From Cynocephalus volans (lineage: Eukaryota; Chordata; Mammalia; Dermoptera; Cynocephalidae), in NCBI RefSeq assembly GCF_027409185.1, contig NC_084463.1, positions 49,594,907-49,658,906 on the forward strand: a DNA stretch of 64,000 bases. Direction: 5' to 3'. This document shows positions 13,246 to 24,592 of the stretch, piece by piece (position 1 is the stretch's first letter; every line of letters begins with the position of its first letter). The translations under genes and the position numbers were made by a program. The notes under the pieces are model-generated. The model worked only from the letters and a program-made list of their open reading frames with translations, was not told the origin of the DNA and did no database searches.

Positions 13246-15509
13246 AATTTTAATCTTCTTAAGTAAGTAAAGCCTAAAGGCGAACATGGGAACAATGAAG
13301 ACTAAACTCAGATTAGTGAAACCTTCAGGGGAAGATTGCAGGATGGACTGGAGTGGGCTACTCATGGGTCTCTGATCATGTTTTTTAAGTTTAGAGCTCC
13401 ATCATGGGTGTTTGTTTTTTAAAAGAATGCTTTCTGTATGTTTGAATATTCATTAATAAAACATGTACACATATATATGAGAAAAAACATACACCCAAAA
13501 TATTAGATGCATTTATTGCTGAGTAACAGAATTATGGGTAGATTTTACTTTTTTAACTTATACTTCTATGTATCTTCTAAGAATTTCTTTTAAATGTGTG
13601 TTATTCTCATTATCTGGATAAAAGTTACAAAAATGTTTTAGCACAGACAGACAAACAGAAAGAGACAGCCACACAGAGCCAAGGGAAGGTCATAACTGAT
13701 TTTCTAAATATTCTTTTATTTTCTCCAACATTTTATGCTCTTACTGTAGGACGCTAAACTCAATTATCTCTCTATCTCATACTTATCTTGCTAAGAGAAA
13801 ATTTTAAATTAACCCAACAATCACCCTACACCCTGCCTGCCATTCAATAAATTCTATAATTGGATTAAGGTACTGATTACTAACAGGGAGTCTTACTTCT
13901 AACCTACAGTCCATCTGCCACAAAGCAGCCAAGATCTGCCTTTAAGAAATAATTCAGATGTTGTTTCTGAACTCCAGACATAGATAGCCAATTTCCTAAT
14001 GTGAATATCCACTTGATGTCTAATAGTCACTTCAAATATCCAAAAGCAGATTCCGAATCTTGCCAAGCTAACTCCACCCACCTGCAGCCTTCCCTGAATC
14101 ACCACCCAATCATTCTGGTACATCAGGCCAAATCATTGTCATAATTCGTGATTCCTCCCTTTTTTCATGGCTTATATCAAAGCCATCAGCAGATGCTATT
14201 GACTCTTCTTTCAGAAATATCTGGAACAAGTCTATTCTCACCACTCCTGTCCTGGTCTGAGCCACCATCAACTCTAACCAAGATCATTGTAAATGGTTCT
14301 TAACGAGCATCCTCTTTTCCACTGTTAGTGCACAACTATCTTTTCTTAACACATCACAGAGAGTGACTCTATAAAAACAAATTGAGTTTAATCATGTCAC
14401 ATCAGCTAGAAACAGTCAATGGCATCCGATGTTAATCAGAGAAAGTACCTCAAGCCCTTTGTCATTTTTCCTTAACACCACCTTTGACGTTGTCTCTTAC
14501 CACTTGTAAATTACAGTCTGTCAGAATTGGCAAACAAGGTTTGCAACACATCTACTGTTACCAGGAAAACCCACTGCAATCCCTGACAATAATAAAGGCA
14601 TGCAGATGATGTTTGCAGCCACAACAGCCTCCTTGAATTCCTTGCTCACGTGGAGCTTTATCCTGCCTCAGAAAATTTGCAGTTGTTTCCTCTGCTAGGA
14701 CACAATTCTTCCAAATATCAGCAAGGTGCTTCCAAAAATCAGCTTGAATACAAACATGTTGTCTGAAGTTGAATTTTCTGATGACCCTCATAAGTCCGTG
14801 CAGCTTGGACATGTGGTTTTCTGAGGGAAGAACTGAAAATCACAGGGGTGATCCCAGAGGAAAAGGGCTTCTGTAGCCAACTAAGAGTCCTAGATGTCCT
14901 GCCAAGTGCTCTGCCCAGCTTTCTCCCATCAGCGTTGTCACCAAGGCCCTGCTGTTGAGGTGGAAGCTGGTCACTCAGAGCAGCTGTCAGGGAGGGGACC
15001 CCACAGGCTCGGTGTGGGGGCTAGGAAACAACACATCTGCCAGGTTCTAGGACATCCTTGGAACAAGGACCTTGAGTAACAATGTAATGGTGAATCAGCC
15101 ACTTCTGAAATCATTGGAGTGGTCACACAGATGCAGGGAATGCAAATTGGAAGGAGCGAACATAGCCTGAGAGGAATTTTGTGCTATATACTGCCTAGGA
15201 CACATGGCTGGGTGTTGTTCCCCAGGCGTGTCTGCTCAGAAAGTTCAGGGAGAGTCACGTTCTGTGGGCTGCTTCCTGGCACAGCAGACCTTCCAGGTCA
15301 TTTGTAACCATATGACATATATCATAGGAACTCATACCTCTCCCCTCATTGGGAGGAAAAGGAAGGTGTGCCCGTGGAGCAGGTGGCAGATGAATGAGAC
15401 CTTTTCTGGCAAGAGAAGAGAGGTCGGTACGGTGTTCCAAGAAAACATAGAAGTTAGAAGTAAAGTGTAGAAGTGAGAAGAGAATGATGACCCAAATTGT
15501 GTTTGGAGA
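13246..15509. other. Old repeat remnants and unique sequence
   Basis: 13880-14550 has the C/T-rich wording common in 3' ends of L1ME-type elements (GTGATTCCTCCCTTTTTTC near 14148, then GTCCTGGTCTGAGCCACCATCA), a low-confidence assignment. 14551-15509 shows no repeat or exon I can support. Confidence 0.35.
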
Positions 15510-15720
15510 AATAGATAGATCTATCAATAGATAGATAGGTAGGTAAATAAATGAACATAGATGATGGAAGGATGAAAGATTGGATGAATGGATGGATGGC
15601 TAGATGGACAGATAGGTAGAGAAAATGAGAACGTGAAAGAAAGGGGGTATATGTATTTATATTTGGGCGTATGTATATATACAGAGAGAGAGAGAGATAG
15701 AGACAGAGAGAAATTTCTTA
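15510..15720. repeat. (GATA/GGAT)n and (GA)n microsatellites
   Basis: Imperfect GATA units at ~15512-15552, GGAT/GATG units at ~15560-15625, and a GA run with AGAGAGAGAGAGAGA at ~15680-15720. These generate the low-complexity frames seen on both strands. Confidence 0.85.
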
Positions 15721-16439
15721 TCTGCAAATGGAGCTGCAGTGTAGTGGGGAGGAATGGAGCCAATGGAAGAAGGGATAAAAAGAAAAAGAGAAAGGAGATT
15801 TGTGAGTGAAAATAAAGCAATTAAGTTGATTACCAGGATGGCTTAGTTTGGAGTAAGTGGGAGGGTAGAAAGGAGAGGAGGATTTGGGATGGTTTGGGGC
15901 CATCGCAAGAGGATGGAAACAAAGAGTGCGAAATGCTGGAGGCGGGTACACCCGAGCACAGGTTTTAACCCGTGCATGGACAGTCCCAGTAGCCACATTG
16001 CAAGATCACAGGCCGAGGGCTGGGGGAGAACACAGGCTGTCCATGCGTTTGTATTTGGGAGGTAAACAGGGGAGGCAATTTAGGGATCCAGCAACGTGGG
16101 ATGAAGCATATATGCAGAGGTGACTAACTGAGACTCCCTGTGCATTTGGGACAGAATGATAACAAACTTAGGGGCACAGAAGACTTTTAGGTAATCACGC
16201 TGACTTCCTAACTTACATAAGAGGCTATGAAAGTAAATTTCAGAAAATTGAAATAATGTGACCAAAGTAGCACACCTAATGTGACACAAAACTGAGGTTG
16301 GAATAATTAAAACATCCTTTATTTAATGCTTTATTCCATCTTTTTAGAAGTTATAATTTTGGGGTGTCATATGTTTTAACCCACTTAAAAACCCACAATT
16401 TTATGAATCAAGGAAATTCTGAACGTTCATTTCTAATAC
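15721..16439. other. Unannotated interval before the CpG island
   Basis: No repeat or exon that I can support. Sequence changes from AT-rich to GC-rich at about 16440. Confidence 0.35.
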
Positions 16440-17101
16440 GTGTATAATTTACTGTGCCCCGAGGAAGGAGGGCTCAGGCCCCTTCTCCAGCGTGTCACTG
16501 GAGGGTGAGTGGCCAGGGTCCTTCTGGAAGCTCGTGCTCGCAGGCAGCTCAGGGGGACGGAGGCCCCGCAGGCACCTGCGGAAGGAGGCCGGGCCCCGGG
16601 GGGTCTCCCAAAGCTGAGGTCCTCGCGCTGCGCTCTGGCTGTTTGTGAGAAGGAGCCGCGGCCTCGGGCAAAGGTTCTGCAACTGTCTTGAGCCTGGGTT
16701 TTCTCTTCTGTGAGATGGGGATGTTGAGCCCCCAGGGACCTGTCAGCTTCCAGCCTGCTCACGTCCCCACGCGGACCCGCGAGCTGATAACCCGACTCCC
16801 ATTCCTGACGGGCCAGGCCACGGCCTCGGCGCCCCTCAGCAGCCCGGCTCTGCTGACGCCCCAGCTGCTGAGACCCCAGCACTGGGAGGCCTGGGGGGAG
16901 GCGGAGGCGGAGCCCAGTCCTGAAGCGCCACCCAGCCGGTCCTCCGCCAGCTCTCGGCAGCCTGGAGACTGAGGCCACAGCCCAGGAGGCCGGACGTCTG
17001 CCGTGCGCGCCCCCGCAGCGTCTTTTGGTCCAGCCGGCCACCGTCCCCAACGTTTGCGCCGCGGTGCACGCTGGGACGTGCGATGTCGGAAGCCGCCGGC
17101 G

Positions 17102-17109
17102 CTTACCAG
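17102..17109 (-). promoter_or_regulatory. Candidate splice donor, minus strand
   Basis: Minus strand reads CTG|GTAAG with the last exonic base at 17107. It lies ~190 bp downstream of the CCAAT/GC-box cluster in minus orientation, a normal distance for a short non-coding first exon. No matching acceptor was identified to the left. Confidence 0.35.
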
Positions 17110-17234
17110 ACGAGAGGCACAGCAGCCGGTAGCAGGGCTTAGGTTGGGCCGTGAGGTGCTGTGTGGGGCCTGTGGCTGCCCTGTGCGCCGCCCTCCCGCC
17201 AAGGGCGCCAGAGCACGACAGCGACCACCCAGGA

Positions 17235-17244
17235 CCAGGTGAGG
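17235..17244 (+). promoter_or_regulatory. Candidate splice donor, plus strand
   Basis: CCAG|GTGAGG with the GT at 17239-17240, inside the CpG island. If used, it could pair with a downstream exon such as 29084-29141; that link is speculative. Confidence 0.3.
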
Positions 17245-17734
17245 CGGCGGCGGAGAAATGGGACAGGACGGGGGCGGCGGCGGGGGTGGGGGCGGGGCGA
17301 TTGGGCGGGCCGGGCCGAGTGCGCCTTGGGCCTGGATCCACAGCCCCCAAGTACGGGGCGTTTCGGGCGGACCCTTGGGCACTTGCGCCCCTCTTCCCTA
17401 CAGTGGGTCCCCGGAGCGCTGTCCAGGTCCCGAATCCAGGGGGCGCTGGCCTGTGCGCCCCGGTTTCCGCGCGTGGAGGAAAGCGCCGCCGCAGCACCCA
17501 CTAATGGGGTGTCGTAGATGGTCCCCCTGCACTCTGGAGCTGGGGACTCTGACTCTGGGTGTTTCCCCTCCGCCCTTTCTGCCCGTTGTCCAAGTTGTGA
17601 AAAGGTGCCTCCTGGGTATGGGGACAGGGGACAGCTCCCTCAGGGGCTTCCGCTTCTGCGTCGGCCCGCAGAAACCTTCGGGGGGCCTCCTAGGCTCTTG
17701 TTTCACGTCTACCCGACCTGGAAGCTCTATCTGG

Positions 17735-17920
17735 GATGTCCACTATGGTGACCACTAGCCAGGTGTGGCTATTTCAGTCAACTTTAAAATGAAGGGTTCC
17801 TTTCCTCAGCCCCAGTAGCCACATCGCAAGCTCTCAGTAGCCACGAGTGGCTGGTGGCTGCTGTATTGGACGGTGCAGACAGGGAAACTTGTGGTCATCA
17901 CGGAAAGTTCTGTTATCTGG
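17735..17920. mobile_element. Palindromic non-autonomous DNA transposon (hAT-like)
   Basis: The two ends are inverted copies: 17747-17770 (GACCACTAGCCAGGTGTGGC region) mirrors 17838-17862 (AGCCACGAGTGGCTGGTGGC region), with a short AT-richer middle. 'Tagccac...gtggcta' palindromes are familiar from small hAT-type elements of mammals. I did not find a clear 8-bp target duplication. Confidence 0.45.
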
Positions 17921-18589
17921 GGTACTGGACAAGATGGGACTGGCCCCTGCTGCTTCTCCCCCTCCTCCTGCCAGGCGCCATGTTAGCCACACCTGGCGCC
18001 TCTTCCTCCCTCCCCTGCAGGCTGGCCTGCCCTTCCTTCCTGGCCTTGGGGGTAGCTGGCCGTCCTCCCGCAGATCTGAGTTCACTGTCACTCGCTCACC
18101 TTCCTGACCACTCTTTCCCAGTATCTCCTGTCTCGGTTTCCTTCTCTTTTCCTTCCCAGCACTTCATGTTTTGTCATTGCTACTTATCTGCTGGTTTTCC
18201 GTTTTATTTGTAGTCTCTGAGGCAGAGATTGGGATTATTGCTTACTCTATGCCCAGTCTGGACACAGTATTAGATTGAAAGATACAGATGAAATCTGTTA
18301 ACAATTGGAGTTCTTTGGCTGGTAGAAATGGTACTTTCGTGTGGTTGAACCTCATATGTCATCCTAGGTCCTCAGTAGAAATCTGGTGCAGCAAATGTGT
18401 GGACAACAGGGCAGCACAGGGTGAGGAACACAGTTGTGATTGCAGATGGCTGCGGGAGACTAGCAAATCTGAGAAGGCTTCCTGGAGGAGATCGAGTTTT
18501 AGCCGGGTCACCTCTATCCCTCTTCTGCTCCTCTGGCCTGGCTCTGCACACATTCAGCAGCCTGTGGCTAATAGTTTCCATTTTGTTGT
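17921..18589. other. Unannotated unique-looking sequence
   Basis: GC-moderate flank of the CpG island. No exon with acceptor and donor could be supported. Confidence 0.35.
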
Positions 18590-19809
18590 TTTAGTTTTTC
18601 TTCAAGGTTTCAGCTTTTGGATATTTTTATTAAATTAATTGTTCTGTTTTTCTACTTATTAACTTATTGCTTTTTGCTAACAGTTAATAATTCCTTCTGT
18701 TTTTCCTGTTTATCTTATCACTGTTTTTGGAAATGATGTGTGTGCTTGATTCACTTGTTCACATTCTTTTCAGAAAAGTACTTCATGTTTAAGGTGTGAT
18801 GCTTAAGTTCCAATAGAGCAGATTTTCTTTATCATTGCTGTCTAAAGTTCTGCAGTTTTGGTATATATTTTCTTTTTGGCTCAGGAGTTTTTAGGAGCAA
18901 GTTTTAAAATTTCCAAAAAGAGGTTCTTTTGATTTATTGGTTTTACTATTATAGTAATTTGAGTTGCATTTTGATGAGAGAATACTGATTCCTCTTTTGA
19001 ACTTTTGGGTTTCAGGAAGTTTTCTTGTGGCCCTAACATGGAGTCAGGTTTCATCACTGTTCCACTGGGGCTTAAAAAGAAGATTGAGTTTCTATTTCAA
19101 GTTGGCAGAGGTTTGATGTGTATGACAATGAATTTTACCACCTTATTTGTTTTATTTAGGTCGTGTATAACCTTTACTTAGTTTTTGTTCTCTTGCTGTG
19201 TTGTGGACCAAGAGAAGTGAATTAGTCTCTACCATTGGTACATTTCTGCCCATTTCCCCTTGTGTCTCCAGTGAATGTTGGCAGCTATGTTGTCTGGTGC
19301 ATAGCTATTTGTAATGATTATATTTTTTTCTGAAGTGCACCCATTAGTACCAAAGTACCCTTTTCCTCATTTTTACTTTTTGTGATCGTAAGATGATGAC
19401 TCGTGCTTTCCTGAGTTTGTATTTGCTTACCACATCTTTGCCCATTCTTTATGTTTAACCCTTCTAGACTACTTTAAATGTGTTTCTTGTATGTCACATA
19501 AAGGTGGGTTTTCCTTTGTGATTCAGTCTGAGAATCTTTTCCCCCCACTTTCTCTAGGTAAGTTCAACTAATTTACATTTATTGATAGGTCACATACATT
19601 TCATCTTAGTTTTGTTGTGTATGTGTTTGTATTTTTTTAGTCTTTTGTTCTGTGATCTGTTTTCTTTGCTTTTGTTTTAGTTTCGGTACTTTGATATTTG
19701 GGAGAGTCTATACCTTTGTCTCTATGAGATATTGTAATAACATTTCATATAATGTCATATACTGTCTGTAGCACTGTATGTCTATGGGGATCATTTATTA
19801 AGTACCTTC
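18590..19809 (-). repeat. Ancient L1M/HAL1-like element, minus, part 1
   Basis: The T-rich plus strand is the complement of decayed L1 sequence. 19310-19590 matches the order of the reverse-complemented L1 endonuclease region (CCACATCTTTGCCCATTCTT, then GTGTTTCTTGTATGTCACAT, then TTTACATTTATTGATAGG). No open frame. Confidence 0.55.
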
Positions 19810-20310
19810 TGTGATGGACAGAATGTCATTTCCCCCCATCTCTGCCTTTCCCCCAGTTAACCACACTGTACCCTGGCACCAATGAGCATGTCATGGCACA
19901 TGGCAGAAAGGGACATTGCAGATGTGATTAAGGTTATGGACCGTAAAGTAGACCGACTAGCCTGGATTACCTGGGTGGGCTCAATGTAGTTAGCTGAGCC
20001 TTGAAAAGCAGAGAACTTTCTCCAGCGAGAAGTGAGAGAGGTGTGGTGAAGGGATGTCAGAGAAGTCCCAGTGCAAGGACTGTAGCAGAGGGGTCTAGGA
20101 GCTAAAGGTACCCCCACCTCTCACCACAAGCAGCAAGGACACAAGTACCTGGACTCTTCTTGCAACCCAAGTTGTTTTTCCAGCATCTCCAGGAAGGAGC
20201 ACAGCCCAACTGGACTTCTGACTTATGGAAACTGTGAGAGAGCAAATTTGTGTGCTTTGAGCTGCTGAATTTGTGGTAATTTGTTATGGCAGCAATAGGC
20301 GACTAAGACA
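19810..20310 (+). repeat. MaLR/MLT1-like solo LTR (plus)
   Basis: Begins TGTGATGGACAGAATG and ends GCAATAGGCGACTAAGACA. Inside it has the characteristic TGCAGATGTGATTAAGG, the 'cctggattacctgggtgggc' phrase and a 3' AATTTGTGGTAATTTGTTA segment. About 500 bp. It interrupts a minus-strand L1 that continues on the right. No exact 5-bp duplication is left (CCTTC versus TCTTT). Confidence 0.7.
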
Positions 20311-20990
20311 TCTTTTTGAGTCATTATAAAATTAATGTGTTTTGTTATCTTTCTCCCATCACCCAGTTTTAGCTAACAATAATACCTTTCTCAGTGTTTG
20401 CTTTTATACTCTGACATTTACTTGTATTTCTGTTATTGAAACGTCAGCTTTAAATGATACCCTTTGGCTGCATTTCTTACTGATGGGGCGATGAGCTAAT
20501 TATTTCTCATCTTTTCTCATGTCTCCCCCTGCCCCCAGTTTGTGTCATTTGAGTCATTACTCCGTAGTTGGGGACTGTATTATCTGCATTCTTGTCTGTC
20601 ACCATCAGCCCACATTGGTTTCTGTCTTACATCTACAGATAAATATATTCAGTGCTCATTGACAGCCCTTTTGATGGTGTTTCCTCCATCAAATCTTGAT
20701 CAGCTGAGGCTTGTCTTGGGGATGTTTTCTCAGAATGGCTGATGGGGTTGGTGACCCTGAGTGCTGGATGTTCAGAACTGTGGCTTTGGGGCTTACAGGA
20801 CAGCTTGAATGTTGATGGAATCCTTGGTCGAGACTGTCATTCTCTGGCCATTTTGTAGATGTCACTCACTGTCTAATGATTTGAATATTGCTTTGGAGAA
20901 ATCTGAGGACTGCCTGGTTTCCCTTTATAAGTGATTTAGTTTCTCTCTTTTTACCTCATTCTGTTCACTTTTCTTATCTCTATCATTTGT
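20311..20990 (-). repeat. Ancient L1M/HAL1-like element, minus, part 2
   Basis: Continues the element toward its 5' side. Wording such as TTGTAGATGTCACTCACTGTC and GGAGAAATCTGAGGACTG is typical of reverse-complemented L1M/HAL1. Frames are short and meaningless. Confidence 0.45.
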
Positions 20991-21139
20991 GATACTTTTT
21001 AAATAGGATTTTTTTTGTTCGTTTAGTTGTAGGAGTTTATACACACAGACGTATATATGTATATATTCTGGATATTAATCCCTTAACTGATATGTTTTCT
21101 CCCATTTGTGAGTTGCATTTTCATTCTGTTGGTAGTATG
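20991..21139 (-). repeat. L1 ORF2 fragment, minus, left of ERV LTR
   Basis: Contains CTGGATATTAATCCCTTAAC and TTTTCTCCCATTTGTGAGTT, standard complement of L1 ORF2 3' third. It is cut at 21139 by the LTR and resumes at 21925. Confidence 0.75.
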
Positions 21140-21924
21140 TGTTATAGCACCAGCCGGCTACCCACCAGAGGGTAGATTGAAAAAGAGACTGCACCCAGAA
21201 AATTGAATTCAAAGGGAGTTTATTCCGGCCAGGACGGCAGCAGCCAATTTCTGAACTGTGGCCCCGAGCCTAAGTTACTTTCAGTTTTTAAGGTCTCCTC
21301 GGTGCAGATCTTCCGTTGTATTTTTAGCCAATGCAAGCAAGCCTCGAGTACATAAACTAATTTTGTGGTTAGCAATCAGCAGGGGTTTTCCACCCTTCCC
21401 TTCCCCCCTCTTTATTTCCTTAAACAAAACAAAATGGATTTTTTTACATAAAATGGTGTAACTTATGTCAAGCTTTGAACTGTCAGCTTAGTAGCCGGAT
21501 CTGATGGCTTTAGCACTTATGGCATAAACTGCATCCTGTTGGGCACACAGGATGTTCTGCAAGAGCAAGCAAACTGGTTTAAAGAAGCCAAAATATGCAA
21601 GTTATAGCAGAGCATACAGTTTTGCACAAAAAAGCATGTTTAGTTTAAATGGGTCAGTGGTTGTGAGTTAAACCTAGGTAAAGAAGTTTCTTGGGTATGG
21701 GTCTATCACACCTGGGTGTAAGGGCAGGAAATGTGGTTACTTGAGGAGGGGTCTGTTTTAGAGAGCTACTCTGTTTCTCATCTACATAGGAAAAAGCTGG
21801 CCGTCTGTGGTTTTCTTGCTAACACAGGAACAGGCTTGTGACCACAGAACTATAGAGTGTAGAATGTATTTAGCTGTTTTTACAACTGGGATAAAGATGG
21901 GGTCTGTCATGTTAACTTGCGACA
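21140..21924 (-). mobile_element. Solo LTR of a class-I endogenous retrovirus (minus)
   Basis: Clean boundaries: TGTTATAGCACC on the left, TTGCGACA on the right, flanked by a 4-bp duplication TATG at 21136-21139 and 21925-21928. Four-base duplications are usual for gammaretrovirus-like (ERV1) insertions. On the minus strand an AATAAACTCCC poly(A)-signal region lies ~85 bp from the end, followed by a U5-like tail, which sets the orientation. Length 785 bp. No internal genes remain, so it is a recombination-derived solo LTR. It sits in an L1 and is therefore younger than it. Confidence 0.8.
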
Positions 21925-22260
21925 TATGCTTTGATGCACAAAAGTTTTTAATTTTGATAAAACCCCATTTTCTATTTTTTCTTTCGTTGTCTGTATTTTT
22001 GGTGTCATAGATAAGAAGTTATTGCTAAATTCATTGTCACAAAGCTTTCCTATGTTTTCTTTTAAGAGTTTTATAATTTTAGGTCTTACATTTAAGTCTT
22101 TGAAAAATTTTGTGTTCATATTTGTATATGGTTTAGGGTAAGGGTCCAACTTCATTCTTTCACTTGTGGCTGTCCAGTTTTACTAGCACCATTTGTTGAA
22201 AAGGTGATCTTTTCCCCATTGAATGGTCTTGGGACCCTTGTTGAAGATCTGGAGCTTCCT
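21925..22260 (-). repeat. L1 ORF2 fragment, minus, right of ERV LTR
   Basis: Resumes the L1 exactly where it was cut (ATGCTTTGATGCACAAAAGT), then 'ttttggtgtcata', 'agggtaagggtccaacttca' and 'caccatttgttgaaaaggtg' phrases. It ends abruptly near 22260 against GC-rich sequence. Confidence 0.8.
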
Positions 22261-23135
22261 ACCTAATGGGGCTGGGGCAGTGCGTTCATCCCTGCAGCCT
22301 GTCCTGTGCCTCTGGTCGCCTCCTCCCTGTGCAGCTCATTTACAGGTTTGCTGTTTCCTCCTGAGGGGGCTGGGCCTACCTGCTGGCAGGAGGCTGTGGG
22401 ACTGGCCTGAGCCAGGAGCACATGATCTGGTTGAAGAGCTCCAGGGAGGGGCCTCCTTGAGACCTGGGGTTAGCCTGGGTTGAGTGAGCTGGGGATTGGC
22501 TGTGGTGGAAGCATGCAGAGGCCCCAGTCTTGTGTGAGGTATACTGTGCCTCAGGTATGCTCACATGTGCCTCAGGGTCCTTTCCTCTGCTGCTCCTGGG
22601 GCAGTTCCAGCTTGCAAGAGGCTCCTTGATGCCTCTCTGAACCCTGTGTGAACACTAGCTAATTAATCCCGGAGCTGCTTGCCTCCCTGCCATGTGGCTT
22701 GAGGAGTGAGTGTGCCACGTGGCACTGCAGTAATGCACTGTAATGCACTGCTTGGCTGGGAAGGAGGGGTTGGGGAGCACTTGAGCCTGGGGGCTAGGCC
22801 AACAGATTGAGAGGAGAGGCTTTAGTTGCCATGGTGACACTCACTCGGAGGTGCGAGGCTCCATCCTCACTGGCAGTGGCCCTCTGGGGAAGGGTGACTG
22901 TGCCCACTGTGCAGAGAAGAGTGAGGCACTCTGGGTCACATCACCTACCTGGAGGGGCAAAGACTTCCACTAACCTGCCACTCCACCATGGCCACAGCCA
23001 CTCTATGTGGTTGTCGACATTTGGACCACAGTTGTCCTTTCTCCTGTTGATGTGCATCTGTGCTGTCTCAGGTTGGCTGATCACGACAAGGCTGCTCTGA
23101 CCATGGGGTTTAGGGCTCTTGGAGACATGTGTTTC
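22261..23135. other. GC-richer unique-looking interval
   Basis: Several short frames on both strands, none with protein-like composition or splice context. A small tandem repeat of TAATGCACTG occurs near 22731-22750. Confidence 0.4.
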
Positions 23136-24130
23136 CAGCTCTCTTGGTAAGTGCCTAGGGGTGGGATGGCTGGGTCAGGGTCAAGGTCAGTGCATCTTTA
23201 TCAAAAACTGCCCAGCAGTTCTCTGGAGTAGTGGCTTCGTTGTACATTCCGCCGGCAGGGGACACAGTTCCTGGTGCTTCTTGTGAGATGACTGTGTGAC
23301 ACACTTTCTGGTAGCCTTGTTTCAATTTAGGATTCTTTTCTGAGCAGTTTACCACATAACTAAATATGTGCTTGTGGACACTATTTAAAGTTGCTACATA
23401 CTATATAGATATGTAACATGATTTATTTTTTTCTTTTTATTGACTAGGCCATTTCTAATATTTTGTTCTTTATTTTACAACACTTCTGGCTTCTGCTTCT
23501 TTCTCTTTGGACTCATTGAAGCAGAACTCTTGGAGTGGTGGGGGTTTCTCTGCCTGATCATTTTGCAGGTGGCTTGTGTTGCTTTGTGCCCCCACAAGCA
23601 GCATCTGAGGCTGGGGTCCCACTGCACCGCCCCCACCCTGTGTCCTCAGTTGTCCAGCTCCACTAATCTGACTGGCAGGTCCTGGCGTCATGTGCTCCTA
23701 ACTGCGCCTGTGGTTTCTCCTGTTTGTTTCTCGCTTGCTGACGGGTCACGTGCCTTTCCTGCTCACATCCACACTTTACTTCAGATTATGTTTGAATGTT
23801 TTTAAAAATAAACTTGTAGGAGTGCCTTACATACTAAGGATAGCAGCCTTTGTCATATGTGTTCCAAATATATTTTCAGTTTATCTTTTTTGCCTGTGTT
23901 GCATTTTGATTTACAGAAGCTTTTAAAAATTATGCTGCCAAATCTGTTTTTCTGTGTGTTTAACATTGCTTTTGTGTTTGGTAGATGTTTTCTTTTGGGT
24001 TGTTTTGATGTTTTATTTTGAATTTATTTTTAAACTACTTAACTCTTTAATCCATCTGGAATCTATTTTGGTGTAAACTGTGAGCTGAGGTACTGTCTTA
24101 CATTGTTTTCTAAATCATTCATTGGTTTCT
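23136..24130 (-). repeat. Decayed L1 fragment(s), minus
   Basis: 23150-23300 follows L1 ORF2 3' wording in reverse complement (GTGGGATGGCTGGGTCAGGG, then CAGTTCTCTGGAGTAGTGGC), and 23790-24130 does too (TCTTTAATCCATCTGGAATC). 23480-23780 in between is GC-rich and may be a separate insertion. Confidence 0.55.
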
Positions 24131-24359
24131 GGGCACATTGGATGATGGACGTGTGCTGAGGAGATGAGTGAAGGTGCTCTCGGAGCAGCACCTCTGAGGA
24201 TGCCGCCACTTCCCGTGGTTGACAAGGGGCAGTGAGGGTGTGGGGAAACTCCATCCTGTATAGCAGAGGGACAGGGTAAGGGGCAGGGCCAGGCATGTCT
24301 GGGTGGCAGCCTTGTCAGCTTCCCATGTGACCTCAGGCCTGCTTCTCTCCATCGTGGAG

Positions 24360-24592
24360 CTCTGGTCCTAGTTTGGCTCTCACTGCTTGGCCAGATCCAA
24401 GAGGCTGGCAGTCCAAGATCAGGGCGCCAGCAGAGTCGGTTCTGGTGAGGGCCCTCTGTGTGGCCTCATTCACAAGGGCACTAATCCCACTGTGAGGGCT
24501 CTGCCCTCATGACCCAGTCACTTCCCAAACACCCCCTCCTTGGGGCTTAGAGTTTCAACATGTGAATTTTGGGAGGATGCAGACATTCAGAG
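24360..24592 (-). repeat. MLT1-like MaLR LTR fragment (minus)
   Basis: On the minus strand it reads GAATGTCTGCATCCTCCC, then CCAAAATTCACATGTTGAA, the GGTCATGAGGGCAGAGCCCT phrase and a GCCCTGATCTTGGACTG phrase, the usual order of MLT1. The 3' end is lost. Confidence 0.65.

Larger units (their letters stand above)
16440..17720. promoter_or_regulatory. CpG island, candidate promoter
   Basis: The only long stretch dense in GC and CpG outside transposon 5' ends. It holds a GC box GGGGCGGGGC (17289-17298), an inverted CCAAT core ATTGG (17300-17304) and a second GC box GGGCGGGCC (17303-17311). Read on the minus strand, the CCAAT and GC boxes lie upstream of a transcript that could end exon 1 at 17107 (CTG|GTAAGC). 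On the plus strand a donor-like CCAG|GTGAGG ends at 17238. This fits a CpG-island promoter, possibly divergent, for a host gene or lncRNA. Long frames here, including one of 354 codons on the minus strand, are proline/arginine/glycine-rich as expected from GC-rich DNA and are not called as genes. Confidence 0.6.

Noticed and set aside
17064..17145. Short plus-strand frame starting MSEAAGAYQ in the CpG island
   Set aside because: Stops after about 19 codons without a convincing in-frame donor; too short to call.
16433..17497. 354-codon minus-strand frame, with smaller frames overlapping on both strands
   Set aside because: Lies in the CpG island, consists of low-complexity proline, arginine, glycine and alanine runs, and overlaps long frames on the other strand. 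No domain recognised; GC-rich DNA gives few stops.
17258..17758. 166-codon plus-strand frame with a glycine run
   Set aside because: The glycine run is a translated GGC/GGG repeat and the rest is featureless.
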